A stretch of 64,000 nt of DNA from Actinoalloteichus hoggarensis (lineage in GTDB: Bacteria > Actinomycetota > Actinomycetes > Mycobacteriales > Pseudonocardiaceae), in NCBI RefSeq assembly GCF_002234535.1, contig NZ_CP022521.1:6494001-6558000 (forward strand). The letters are read 5' to 3'. A program made the position numbers and the translations under genes. This document shows positions 44,287-52,143 of the stretch, in pieces. The notes beneath the pieces are model-generated. The model did not search any database and was not told the DNA's origin. It worked only from the letters and a program-made list of their open reading frames with translations. Every line of letters starts with the position of its first letter. The stretch's first letter is position 1.

Positions 44287-45132
44287 ATGCCCGAATTCAG
44301 CACCCCGGAACCGATCTCCGTCGTCCTCGAACTCGCCGTCGGCGCCGTCCTGATCGCCGCGAGCGACCGCGCCGACACCACGGTCGACGTGCGACCGACC
44401 GATGCGACCGACGAGTCGGACGTGCGCGCCGCCCAGCAGGTCCGTGTGGACCACACGAACGGCATGCTGCGCATCTCGGGGCCCCGACAGCGACTCTTCG
44501 ACTTCTCTCGACGGAGCAGCTCGGTCATCGTGTCCCTCGGCCTGCCGAGCGGCTCGCAGTTGTCCGCCGACGTGCAGGTGGGCGACCTCACCGGCACGGG
44601 CAGGCTCGGAGGGTGCCGCTTCAAGACCTCGGCAGGCGACGTCGACGTCGAACGGACGGGATCGTTCCGAGTGCACACCGAGGCGGGGAACGTCACGGCG
44701 GCGACGGTCGACGGCGACGTCGACGTCCACACCGGGTCCGGACGAGTCCGCGTCGGCACGGTGGCCGGGACCGTCGTCGTGAAGAACTCCAACGGCGGCA
44801 CCGAGATCGGTTCGGCCACGGGCGACGTCCGGGTCCGCTCGGCCAACGGCGACATCCTCGTCGAGCAGGCGAGCGCGAACGTCGAGGCGAAGACGTCGAA
44901 CGGCGGTATCCGCATCGGCGAGGTCGCGCAGGGCTCGGTCGAGCTGGCGACCGCGATGGGCGATCTGGAGATCGGCATCGCCGAGGGCACCGCCGCCTGG
45001 CTCGACGTGCACACCGGATTCGGCCAGGTGCACAACCTCCTGGACACCGCCGACCGACCGGAGCAGTCCGACGAGACCGTCGAGATCCGAGCGAAGACCT
45101 CGTTCGGCGGCGTCACCGTCCGACGTTCGTAA
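44287..45132 (+). CDS. DUF4097 family beta-repeat protein
   Basis: A 281-residue DUF4097 protein. After about 90 residues with strand patterns (VVLELAVGAVLIAASDRADT) it consists of short repeated beta motifs, each ending in G-D/N-V or S-x-N-G (SAGDVDVER, EAGNVTAATVDGDVDVHTGSGRV, SNGGTEIGSATGDVRVRSANGD, SNGGIRIGEV). This is a right-handed beta-helix-like solenoid. It lacks a signal peptide or membrane helix, so it is probably cytoplasmic. GGGGACAGCC lies before the ATG. It sits between the RHH regulator and a DrrAB-type ABC exporter, an arrangement I have seen in many actinomycetes. Its role is unknown. Confidence 0.85.
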   Translation: MPEFSTPEPISVVLELAVGAVLIAASDRADTTVDVRPTDATDESDVRAAQQVRVDHTNGMLRISGPRQRLFDFSRRSSSVIVSLGLPSGSQLSADVQVGDLTGTGRLGGCRFKTSAGDVDVERTGSFRVHTEAGNVTAATVDGDVDVHTGSGRVRVGTVAGTVVVKNSNGGTEIGSATGDVRVRSANGDILVEQASANVEAKTSNGGIRIGEVAQGSVELATAMGDLEIGIAEGTAAWLDVHTGFGQVHNLLDTADRPEQSDETVEIRAKTSFGGVTVRRS

Positions 45133-45140
45133 GGAGAGCC

Positions 45141-46100
45141 ATGACCACCACACGAATCACGCCTGCGATCGTGGCGACCGGGTTGCGCAAGTCGTTCGGC
45201 GACCAGGTCGTGCTCGACGGCATCGACCTGACCATCCCACCGGGAACGGTCTACTCACTGCTCGGCGCGAACGGCGCGGGGAAGACCACCACGGTCAAGA
45301 TTCTGACCACGTTGATCCGTGCCGATGGCGGCGACATCCGCGTCGCAGGCCACGACCTGACAGCCGAACCCGCGGCGGTGCGCGCCGCGATCGGTGTCAC
45401 CGGCCAGTTCTCGGCGGTGGACAACCTGCTCACCGGCCGAGAGAACCTGCTTCTGATGGCGGACCTGCATCACCTCGCCAGAAGCGAGGGCAGGCGGCGC
45501 GTCACCGGACTGCTGGAACGGTTCGATCTGGTCGAGGCGGCAGAGAAGCCGGCCTCGACGTACTCCGGGGGCATGCGGCGTCGACTCGACCTGGCGATGA
45601 CCCTGGTCGGCAGGCCGCGAGTGATCTTCCTCGACGAGCCGACCACCGGCCTGGACCCGCGCAGCCGCCTGAGCATGTGGCAGATCGTCCGAGAGCTGGT
45701 GGCCGAGGGCGTCACCATCTTCCTGACCACGCAGTACCTGGCGGAAGCCGATGAGCTGTCCGATCGGATCGCGGTCCTCGACCACGGTCGACTGGTCGCC
45801 GAAGGCACCCCGGACGAGTTGAAGCGCCGCATCCCCGGCGGCCATGTCCGTCTGCGGTTCGGCGATCAGCACAGCCTTGACGCAGCCGTGCGAGTGCTGG
45901 ATCAGTTCTCCTACGACGGGGACGCGCTCGCCCTGCGGGTCCCCGGCGACGGCAGCCTGCACTCGCTGAAGACCCTGCTCGACCAGCTGACAGCCGGTGC
46001 CGTCGAGGTCGAAGAACTCTCGGTGCACACCACCGACCTGGACGACGTCTTCCTCTCCCTCACCCACGGCTCCCCCGACTCGAAGGCGGCCTCCCGATGA
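45141..46100 (+). CDS. DrrA-type ABC exporter ATPase
   Basis: A 319-residue ATPase of the daunorubicin-resistance (DrrA) type. Walker A GANGAGKTTTVK near residue 38, Q-loop VTGQFSAVDNLLTGRENL near 84, signature YSGGMRRRLDLA near 140, Walker B IFLDEPTTGLDP near 161, and the H-loop residue is replaced by Gln in TTQYLAEADEL near 194, as is common in this family. The C-terminal 80 residues are the DrrA extension with VHTTDLDDVFLSLT. The start follows AAGGAGAGCC and is 8 nt after the DUF4097 stop. The stop overlaps the permease start (ATGA). Confidence 0.95.
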   Translation: MTTTRITPAIVATGLRKSFGDQVVLDGIDLTIPPGTVYSLLGANGAGKTTTVKILTTLIRADGGDIRVAGHDLTAEPAAVRAAIGVTGQFSAVDNLLTGRENLLLMADLHHLARSEGRRRVTGLLERFDLVEAAEKPASTYSGGMRRRLDLAMTLVGRPRVIFLDEPTTGLDPRSRLSMWQIVRELVAEGVTIFLTTQYLAEADELSDRIAVLDHGRLVAEGTPDELKRRIPGGHVRLRFGDQHSLDAAVRVLDQFSYDGDALALRVPGDGSLHSLKTLLDQLTAGAVEVEELSVHTTDLDDVFLSLTHGSPDSKAASR

Positions 46101-46927
46101 GTGACTCTGGCCATGCCCTCGCCGGGCGAGCACCGGCGAGCATCCGATTCCATCCGCTGCGCGACTCGGCGACGATGCTGCGCCGCAACCTCAAGCACAT
46201 GCTGCGATACCCGTCGATGACCGTGATGCTCGTCGGGATGCCGATCGTGATGCTGCTGTTGTTCGTCTCCGTATTCGGCGGAACGCTGGGCGCGGGACTA
46301 GGCGGCGGATCGGGCGGACGCGCCGAGTACCTCGACTACGTCACCCCCGCGATCATCCTGCTGACCATCACGACCACGGTGCAGGGGACCGCGATATCGA
46401 TCGCCATGGACATGGCCGAGGGCATCATCACCCGATTCCGCACCATGCACATCGCCCGCGTCTCGGTGCTCACCGGGCACGTGTTGGGCAGCGTCATCCA
46501 GGCCATGCTCAGCGTGGCGGTCGTCATCGGCGTGGCGATGCTGATCGGCTTCCGGTCCACCGCGGGCCTGGTCGAGTGGCTGGCCGCGGCCGGGCTTCTC
46601 CTGGCGACGACGTTCGCGCTCGTCTGGCTCTGCGTGGCACTCGGCCAGGTGAGCAAGAGCGTGGAGACCGCGAGCAACCTGCCCATGCCGCTGATGCTGC
46701 TGACATTCTTCGGCAGTGGCTTCGTCCCCACTGACTCCATGCCCGGCGGGCTGCGCTGGTTCGCCGAATATCAGCCGTTCACGTCGATGATCGAGACCCT
46801 ACGTGGCCTGCTGACGGGCGGGCCGATCGGCGACAATGCGTGGATCGCCCTCACCTGGTGCGCGGTCATCGCTCTCGGCGGTTACCTGTGGTCGAAGAGG
46901 CTGTTCGACCGCGAGGATTCGCGTTGA
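46097..46927 (+). CDS. DrrB-type ABC-2 exporter permease
   Basis: A 276-residue ABC-2 membrane protein. The N-terminal cytoplasmic part contains RRNLKHMLRYPSMTVMLVGMP, the coupling helix typical of DrrB. About six membrane helices follow, with a long loop carrying GGTLGAGLGGGSGGRAEYLDYVTPAI. Family signature patterns are FRTMHIARVSVLTGHVL and QPFTSMIETLRGLL. The ATG overlaps the ATPase stop by four bases. The pair forms an exporter of a hydrophobic compound. The substrate is unknown, and adjacent P450 and desaturase genes may or may not be related. Confidence 0.94.
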   Translation: MSDSGHALAGRAPASIRFHPLRDSATMLRRNLKHMLRYPSMTVMLVGMPIVMLLLFVSVFGGTLGAGLGGGSGGRAEYLDYVTPAIILLTITTTVQGTAISIAMDMAEGIITRFRTMHIARVSVLTGHVLGSVIQAMLSVAVVIGVAMLIGFRSTAGLVEWLAAAGLLLATTFALVWLCVALGQVSKSVETASNLPMPLMLLTFFGSGFVPTDSMPGGLRWFAEYQPFTSMIETLRGLLTGGPIGDNAWIALTWCAVIALGGYLWSKRLFDREDSR

Positions 46928-47265
46928 CCCCGTAGTCGGAATAAACAGTGCAACACAGAACGTCGGTGATCAGCCCCGCGAGGTCGGCCGACCCGACAGC
47001 AGAAGAAACGGCCTTTCGCAATTCATGGTGATCACTATGTGCTGATCACGGCGCAGACCATCACGAATCCACCCGATCGGCGACGACTGCGTCATCATCT
47101 ACCGCGCGACATCCGTCGCCACATTCCGACGTTCGTCACGATATCAACCACCGCGACAACGCACCCTGGGTCAACCATGCCTCCATCATCGCCGGTATCC
47201 GGGTCCGTCGGCGCTCGGAAACAACGGCGATCGTGCTCGGCATTCATCGCCATGAGAGGAAACTC
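46928..47265. other. Intergenic region before the P450 gene
   Basis: 338 bases of lower GC content than the flanks, with no gene recognised. GTGATCAC (47028-47035) and CTGATCAC (47042-47049) are repeated with a 14-bp spacing and may be a regulator site. The sequence continues AT-rich up to the P450 start. Confidence 0.45.
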
Positions 47266-48483
47266 ATGAATCATCCGGTCGCCATTCCGCACGGTCTACC
47301 CATGGAACGCGATGCCGGGCCCTTCGATCCGCCCCGCGCCATCACCCGGCTACGGGAGGCTCGTCCCGTCAGCCCCATGGTCTTCCCCGACGGTCACGAG
47401 GGCTGGCTCGTCACCGGCTACGACGCCGTCCGCAAGGTCATGGCGGACACGCGATTCAGTTCCCGCCAGGACATCGGCGTCCTTCACGTGCCGTGGGAGA
47501 TCCCCGGCATGCCCGTCTTCACCGAACCGCCGCCGCAGCCGCCGGGCATGTTCATCGCCATGGACCCGCCGGACCACACCCGGCTGCGACGCAGGCTCAC
47601 CGGCGCCTTCACCGTCAGACGGATGAAGCAGCTCGAGGCGCACGTCGCCGAGATCGTCGAGCATCGGCTGGACGCGATGGCTCGCCTTACGCCGCCGGTC
47701 GACCTGGTGACGGAATTCGCGGTGCCGGTGCCGCTGTTGGTGATCTGCGAGCTCCTCGGCGTCCCCTACGCGGACCGGCAGGAATTTCAGGCCCGCTCCG
47801 CGCGATTCCTCGTCAAGGACCTGCCGCTCGAGGAGAAGACGGCGGTACACGGCGCGCTGCACAGCTATCTGGCCGAACTGGTCACGCGCACTCGCACCGC
47901 TCCCGGCGAGAACATCCTGTCCGACCTGGCCTGCCAGGAGGACCTCACCATCGACGAACTGACCGGTATCGCCTTCCTGCTGCTGCTCGCGGGCCACGAG
48001 ACCACCGCCAACATGCTGGGGCTGGGCACCTTCGCGCTCTTGGAAGACCCCGAGCAGGCTGAAGAACTGCGTGCCCGTCCCGAGCTGGTACCCGATGCCG
48101 TCGAGGAACTCCTGCGCTCGCTGTCCGTCGTCGACATCCTTCTTCGCTATGCCACGGAGGACATCGAGCTCGGCGGGGAGACGATCAGCAGAGGGTCGAG
48201 CGTCGTCGTCTCCGTGCTGGCCGCCAACCGTGATCCCGGACGCTTCGAAGATCCCGACGCACTGGACATCCGCCGCCGGGCCCGCGGTCATCTCTCCTTC
48301 GGCCACGGCGTCCACCAGTGTCTTGGCCAGCAGCTGGCCCGTATCGAGATGCGCGCCGGTTTCGAGGGACTCCTGCATCGCTTCCCGACCTTGGCACTCG
48401 CCGTCCCCGCCGATGCGGTGCGGCTCAAGACCGATATGAACATCTACGGCGTCCATGAACTGCCGGTCACCTGGGATCAGTGA
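47266..48483 (+). CDS. Cytochrome P450
   Basis: A 405-residue soluble bacterial P450 (CYP105/107-like layout). The I-helix oxygen-activation motif is LLAGHETTAN near residue 243, the ExxR is in AVEELLRSL near 282, and the heme loop is SFGHGVHQCLGQQLAR near 345, with the cysteine ligand. The N-terminal PFDPPRAITRLREARPVSP and MDPPDHTRLRRRL are usual. The ATG at 47266 follows GAGAGGAAACTC. No ferredoxin gene is beside it, so electron partners are elsewhere. The substrate is unknown. It lies between the DrrAB-type exporter and a MerR regulator. Confidence 0.95.
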   Translation: MNHPVAIPHGLPMERDAGPFDPPRAITRLREARPVSPMVFPDGHEGWLVTGYDAVRKVMADTRFSSRQDIGVLHVPWEIPGMPVFTEPPPQPPGMFIAMDPPDHTRLRRRLTGAFTVRRMKQLEAHVAEIVEHRLDAMARLTPPVDLVTEFAVPVPLLVICELLGVPYADRQEFQARSARFLVKDLPLEEKTAVHGALHSYLAELVTRTRTAPGENILSDLACQEDLTIDELTGIAFLLLLAGHETTANMLGLGTFALLEDPEQAEELRARPELVPDAVEELLRSLSVVDILLRYATEDIELGGETISRGSSVVVSVLAANRDPGRFEDPDALDIRRRARGHLSFGHGVHQCLGQQLARIEMRAGFEGLLHRFPTLALAVPADAVRLKTDMNIYGVHELPVTWDQ

Positions 48484-48698
48484 CGGTCGCCGGTCGGCCC
48501 GCCGGTGTTCACCGACGGCGTTCGGCCGCCGCACGATTCCGAGGGACCCCGCGGACCAGGGCTCGCCTCATTCGGGCGAGCGGCGCGTCGCCACATCGAC
48601 CGACGTGGCGGCGTCGTCGGTACAGCGGCGTGGGGGCGGCGTGGTCGCGGCTGCCGCCTGGCCCGCTTCTCGCCGGCGCCTCGAACCGCGCGACGGGC

Positions 48699-48729
48699 TT
48701 GATTCTCAAGTGGCTTGAGACGACATAGT
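48699..48729 (+). promoter_or_regulatory. MerR-type promoter with 19-bp spacer and operator
   Basis: The -35 element TTGATT (48699-48704) and -10 CATAGT (48724-48729) are 19 bp apart, the spacing characteristic of MerR-controlled promoters. The palindrome TCTCAAG-tgg-CTTGAGA (48704-48720) fills the spacer. Transcription would begin near 48735-48737, at the start codon of the MerR gene. Confidence 0.85.
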
Positions 48730-48736
48730 GACGCCC

Positions 48737-49810
48737 ATGGACGACAACGAGCTGTACCCCATCGGGGATGCGGCCCGGCGGACCGGTCTGAGTGTCAGCG
48801 CCATCAGGTTCTACTCCGATGCGGGGATCACCCCGCCCGCCGGCCATACCAGCGCGGGCCATCGGCTCTACGACGTAGAGTCGATCGCCCGGCTGGAGCT
48901 CGTCCGGACTCTTCGTGAGCTGGGCGCCGGGCTGGACGACATCCGGAGCCTGCTCGCCGAGGAGACCACGCTGCACGACCTGGCCATCACGCATCTCGGC
49001 ATCGTCGAACGCCAGACGCACCGCCTTCAGGTCAGGCGAGCAGTCCTGCGCACCATCGTCAGGCAACACAGCGCGACCGAACGGATCGGCCTCATGCACA
49101 AGCTCGCCTCCATGTCCGACGACGACCGAGACCGCCTCATCGACGAATTCTGGGACGAGGTCAGCGAAGACCTGCCCGTGCACCCCGGCTACATCACCAT
49201 GTTGCACCAGATGCGGCCCACGCTTCCGGAGGAGCCCACGACCGAACAGCTCGAAGCCTGGTTGGAGCTGGCCGACATGGTCCGCGACGCGGACTTCCGC
49301 CGCGAGGTCCGTCAGTTCTTCCATGACAGCTTCGCGGGCAGCTCCCTGGCGCAGCAGGTGACCTCGCCCGCGATGCTGAAACAGATCGAGAAGCATGGGC
49401 TGATCATGGCGGAGGTCGGGGAGGCACGCCGGTCCGGAATGCCGGTGGACTCCCCCGCGGCCGGCGAGATCGTCGAGCGGCTCGTGGTGGCGACGGCCGA
49501 AGTCACCGCCGAGGCCACCGGGGAGTACGACGTCGACGAGACCCGTCGACACCTCACCGAGGCCCCAGAGGATCACTCCGAACCCACCGAGGCCGCCGAG
49601 AGGTTCACCTCCCGTTTCACGAGCGTGCTCGACCGGTATCTCACGCTGACGGCGACGATCAGCGGCGGCCCGCAGCCGGACCCGGACGACGGTGACAAGG
49701 ACGAGAAGTGGATCGCCGCCGTGCTCGCACACGCCGCGGCGAACCGGGTGTCGGACTCCGCCGATGCACGGGCGGACGGTGTGACGGCGGAGCCGCCCGC
49801 CGCGCCCTAG
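48737..49810 (+). CDS. MerR family transcriptional regulator, probably leaderless
   Basis: A 357-residue MerR-family protein. The winged helix lies at residues 1-75: LYPIGDAARRTGLSVSAIRFYSDAGI, then TSAGHRLYDVESIARLELVRTLRELG and ADDIRSLL-like helix (GAGLDDIRSLLAEE). A long C-terminal helical domain of about 250 residues resembles the ligand-sensing half of larger MerR proteins (HXXQMRPTLPEEP, FHDSFAGSSLAQQV). ATG 48737 is chosen over GTG 48728 because the latter lies inside the -10 element; the ATG would be at the 5' end of the mRNA. It probably activates or represses its own promoter. Other targets could be the nearby P450 or desaturase. Confidence 0.92.
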   Translation: MDDNELYPIGDAARRTGLSVSAIRFYSDAGITPPAGHTSAGHRLYDVESIARLELVRTLRELGAGLDDIRSLLAEETTLHDLAITHLGIVERQTHRLQVRRAVLRTIVRQHSATERIGLMHKLASMSDDDRDRLIDEFWDEVSEDLPVHPGYITMLHQMRPTLPEEPTTEQLEAWLELADMVRDADFRREVRQFFHDSFAGSSLAQQVTSPAMLKQIEKHGLIMAEVGEARRSGMPVDSPAAGEIVERLVVATAEVTAEATGEYDVDETRRHLTEAPEDHSEPTEAAERFTSRFTSVLDRYLTLTATISGGPQPDPDDGDKDEKWIAAVLAHAAANRVSDSADARADGVTAEPPAAP

Positions 49811-50053
49811 ACCCGAGCCGCCGCCGGGGTGGCGGAGGAGACACCGCCACCCGACGCGGCAGTCGGAACGGGAGCCTGCGGACTCCGCCCGCTGCTCAGG
49901 CACGTGGCCGATGCCGATCGGGGCAGACCGCCACCGGACGACATGACGACGAAACGGACTTTCCGCCGATGACCTCGGTGCTCGCCGGTCCGATGCACGA
50001 ATCGGCGCAGAAGTCCAGACGTCTACCACGACTGTATCCAACACGCATCTCCG

Positions 50054-50067
50054 TAGAATCAGCTCAC
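50054..50067 (+). promoter_or_regulatory. Possible -10 element of the desaturase gene
   Basis: TAGAAT at 50054-50059 lies 8 nt before the ATG at 50068, so this transcript may also be leaderless. The matching -35 is weak (CTGTAT near 50032-50037). Confidence 0.4.
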
Positions 50068-51183
50068 ATGACTAACGCAGTCCCCTCAGGCGGGGCAGCC
50101 GCGCGGAGCGACTCGAACGACGGGTCTCCGACCGCCCTGATGGCAGCCCGACCGGAGGCGCAGGACGCGACGGAGGCGACGTCGAGCAACGACTTCGCCC
50201 AACTCGCTCGCCGGATCAACGACGCAGGTCTGCTCGACCGACGGCCTGTCTACTACGCCGTTCGTCTCAGCATCGTCGCGACGCTGTTCGTCGGCGGCTG
50301 GGTGGCCTTCTTCCTCGTCGGCGACTCCTGGTGGCAGATCGCCGTCGCCGTCTACCTTGCGATCATCTTCGGCCAGGTGGCGCTGGTCGCCCATGACCTC
50401 GCGCATCGGCAGGTCTTCCGGAAGCGGCGGATCAGCGCGTTCAGCGGCAGGCTCGCGGGCAACGTCGGCATCGGCATGAGTTACGGCTGGTGGATGGACA
50501 AGCACACCCGCCATCACGCCAACCCCAACCACGAGGAACTGGACCCGGACGTCTCGCCGGAGCTGCTCATCTGGTCGGAGCGCCAGGCACGGCAGAGCAG
50601 CGGGATCGCGAAGTTCATCGGCCGCAGGCAGGCCTTCCTCTTCTTCCCGCTGCTCACGCTGGAGGGCTTCAACCTCCACGTCGCCAGCGTCCGTGCCCTC
50701 TTCCGCCGTGACCTGCGCGGGCGAGGTGTGGAGGCGGTGACGTTGATCGGCCACTTCGTGCTCTATCTCGCGGCGTTGTTCACCGTGCTGCCGGTGGGCA
50801 AGGCGATCGTGTTCATGCTCGTCCATCAGGCGCTCTTCGGCGTCTACCTCGGCAGCATCTTCGCGCCGAACCACAAGGGGATGCCGACGCTGACCAAGGA
50901 GGACGAGCTGGACTTCCTCCGTCGCCAGGTGCTCACCTCGCGCAACGTCACCGGCGGCCTGGTGACCGACGTGGCGTTGGGCGGCCTGAACTACCAGATC
51001 GAGCATCACCTGTTCCCGCACATGCCCAGCCCCAATCTGCGTAAGGCCAAGCCCATCGTCCGGGACTACTGCCGAGAACTCGGCGTGCCCTATCAGGAGA
51101 CGAGTCTGATCACCTCCTATGCGATGGCCTTGAAGCACATGCACGAGGTCGGCGAGCCGATCCGCGCGGCAGCCAAGGGGTAG
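50068..51183 (+). CDS. Acyl-lipid fatty acid desaturase
   Basis: A 371-residue integral membrane di-iron desaturase. The three histidine boxes are HDLAH near residue 112 (HxxxH), HTRHH near 147 (HxxHH) and QIEHH near 311 (QxxHH). The Gln-type third box and the LFPHMPSPNLRKAKPIVRDYC that follows are typical of front-end and DesA3-like acyl desaturases. Several membrane helices lie between them. The N-terminus of 45 residues is polar. It introduces a double bond into acyl chains of membrane lipids, using ferredoxin or a DesA-reductase partner not found here. It converges on an alpha/beta hydrolase gene through a shared terminator. Confidence 0.94.
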   Translation: MTNAVPSGGAAARSDSNDGSPTALMAARPEAQDATEATSSNDFAQLARRINDAGLLDRRPVYYAVRLSIVATLFVGGWVAFFLVGDSWWQIAVAVYLAIIFGQVALVAHDLAHRQVFRKRRISAFSGRLAGNVGIGMSYGWWMDKHTRHHANPNHEELDPDVSPELLIWSERQARQSSGIAKFIGRRQAFLFFPLLTLEGFNLHVASVRALFRRDLRGRGVEAVTLIGHFVLYLAALFTVLPVGKAIVFMLVHQALFGVYLGSIFAPNHKGMPTLTKEDELDFLRRQVLTSRNVTGGLVTDVALGGLNYQIEHHLFPHMPSPNLRKAKPIVRDYCRELGVPYQETSLITSYAMALKHMHEVGEPIRAAAKG

Positions 51184-51206
51184 TACCGCTTTCGATCTGG
51201 TGTCTC

Positions 51207-51234
51207 GTGCATCGCCGCCTCAGCGGCGATGCAC
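51207..51234. terminator. Bidirectional terminator overlapping the hydrolase stop
   Basis: GTGCATCGCCGC (51207-51218) pairs perfectly with GCGGCGATGCAC (51223-51234), a 12-bp stem with a 4-nt loop. The loop contains most of the stop codon of the leftward hydrolase gene, and the right arm codes for its last four residues. It lies 23 nt after the desaturase stop. Confidence 0.88.
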
Positions 51235-52020
51235 CTCGCCGAGGAACTCGTGGATCAGCGTGGACCACTGCTCCGGTTGTTCGACGAACGGCAGGTGTCC
51301 GGTGTCGATGTCGACCAGCCGGGCGTCGGGGATGCCCTCGGCGAGTTCACGCTGACCAGCCGGGGTGGCAAGCAGGTCCCCGGTGGTCACGACGACCAGC
51401 GTGGGCACCGCGACGTGGGCCAGGTCGTCCCGTACGTCCATCCGGCCCGCCAGGTCGACGTGCTCCGGGGTACCGGGCGGCACGGTGCTCGCCGAGTGGG
51501 CCGCGATCCCGTCGACCTGTTCCCCGGACAGGCCCTCGAGGTAGGGGATGCCGCCCCCGTTGATCGCCAGGAAGCTGCCGAGCAGGGCCTCGTCACCGTG
51601 CGACAGCAGGCCCTGCCACAGCCGCACCGCATGCCGCAGCCGAGGCCCGGCCGCCGCGAAGCCAGCGGTCAGCACGAGCGCCCGGACCCGATTCGGATGC
51701 CTGCGCGCCGCCCGGATCGCCAACGGCACGCCCATCGAGTAGCCGACGACGGCGAAGGAGCTCAGCCCCTCCTCGACGGCGGCGGCCACCAGCTGATCGG
51801 CTAGGACGTCGACGTCCAGGGGGAACGACGACCTCGGCGTCAGCCCCGCACCGGGGTAGTCGGGCCCGACGACCGTGTACTTCGCCGCCAAGCCGTCGAG
51901 GATCGGACCGAAGTTCGCCTCGACACCGCCGCCGCCGCCGTGGGCTAGCAGCACGCCGGGGCCCGCGCCGCGTACGACTCGGGCCAACGCGGAGGTGTCC
52001 GGTCGGGAGAGGGACGTCAT
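51220..52020 (-). CDS. Alpha/beta hydrolase
   Basis: A 266-residue alpha/beta hydrolase. The oxyanion-hole strand is GVLLAHGGGGGVEANF near residue 23, the nucleophile elbow is VVGYSMGVPLA (Ser near 94), an acid residue is in VVTTGDLLATP near 214, and the catalytic histidine is in DTGHLPFVEQPEQW near 242. This is a full triad. The ATG at 52020 follows AAGGAGTACAG. Substrate unknown (esterase, lactonase or peroxidase are possible). It is downstream of an MFS transporter on the same strand, 123 nt away, so the two may be coupled. Confidence 0.92.
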   Translation of the reverse strand: MTSLSRPDTSALARVVRGAGPGVLLAHGGGGGVEANFGPILDGLAAKYTVVGPDYPGAGLTPRSSFPLDVDVLADQLVAAAVEEGLSSFAVVGYSMGVPLAIRAARRHPNRVRALVLTAGFAAAGPRLRHAVRLWQGLLSHGDEALLGSFLAINGGGIPYLEGLSGEQVDGIAAHSASTVPPGTPEHVDLAGRMDVRDDLAHVAVPTLVVVTTGDLLATPAGQRELAEGIPDARLVDIDTGHLPFVEQPEQWSTLIHEFLGEVHRR

Positions 52021-52054
52021 CTCTGTACTCCTTACTGTTGATGGCAGCGCTTTC

Positions 52055-52099
52055 GTGCAGGCGCTGTCGGTGCAGGCGCTGTCGGTGCAGGCGCTGTCG
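52055..52099. repeat. Three-copy 15-bp tandem repeat
   Basis: GTGCAGGCGCTGTCG is repeated exactly three times (52055-52069, 52070-52084, 52085-52099) between the hydrolase start and the MFS stop. It lies upstream of the hydrolase start and is not translated by any recognised gene. Confidence 0.95.
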
Positions 52100-52143
52100 G
52101 TGCGGGGGTTCGCCGCGACGAGGACGGCCGGAGTCGGGGCCGA

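Noticed and set aside
43055-51183. A natural-product gene cluster (P450, exporter, SDR, methyltransferase nearby)
   Set aside because: No polyketide, peptide, terpene or lanthipeptide synthase is present, and the genes form several separately regulated units.
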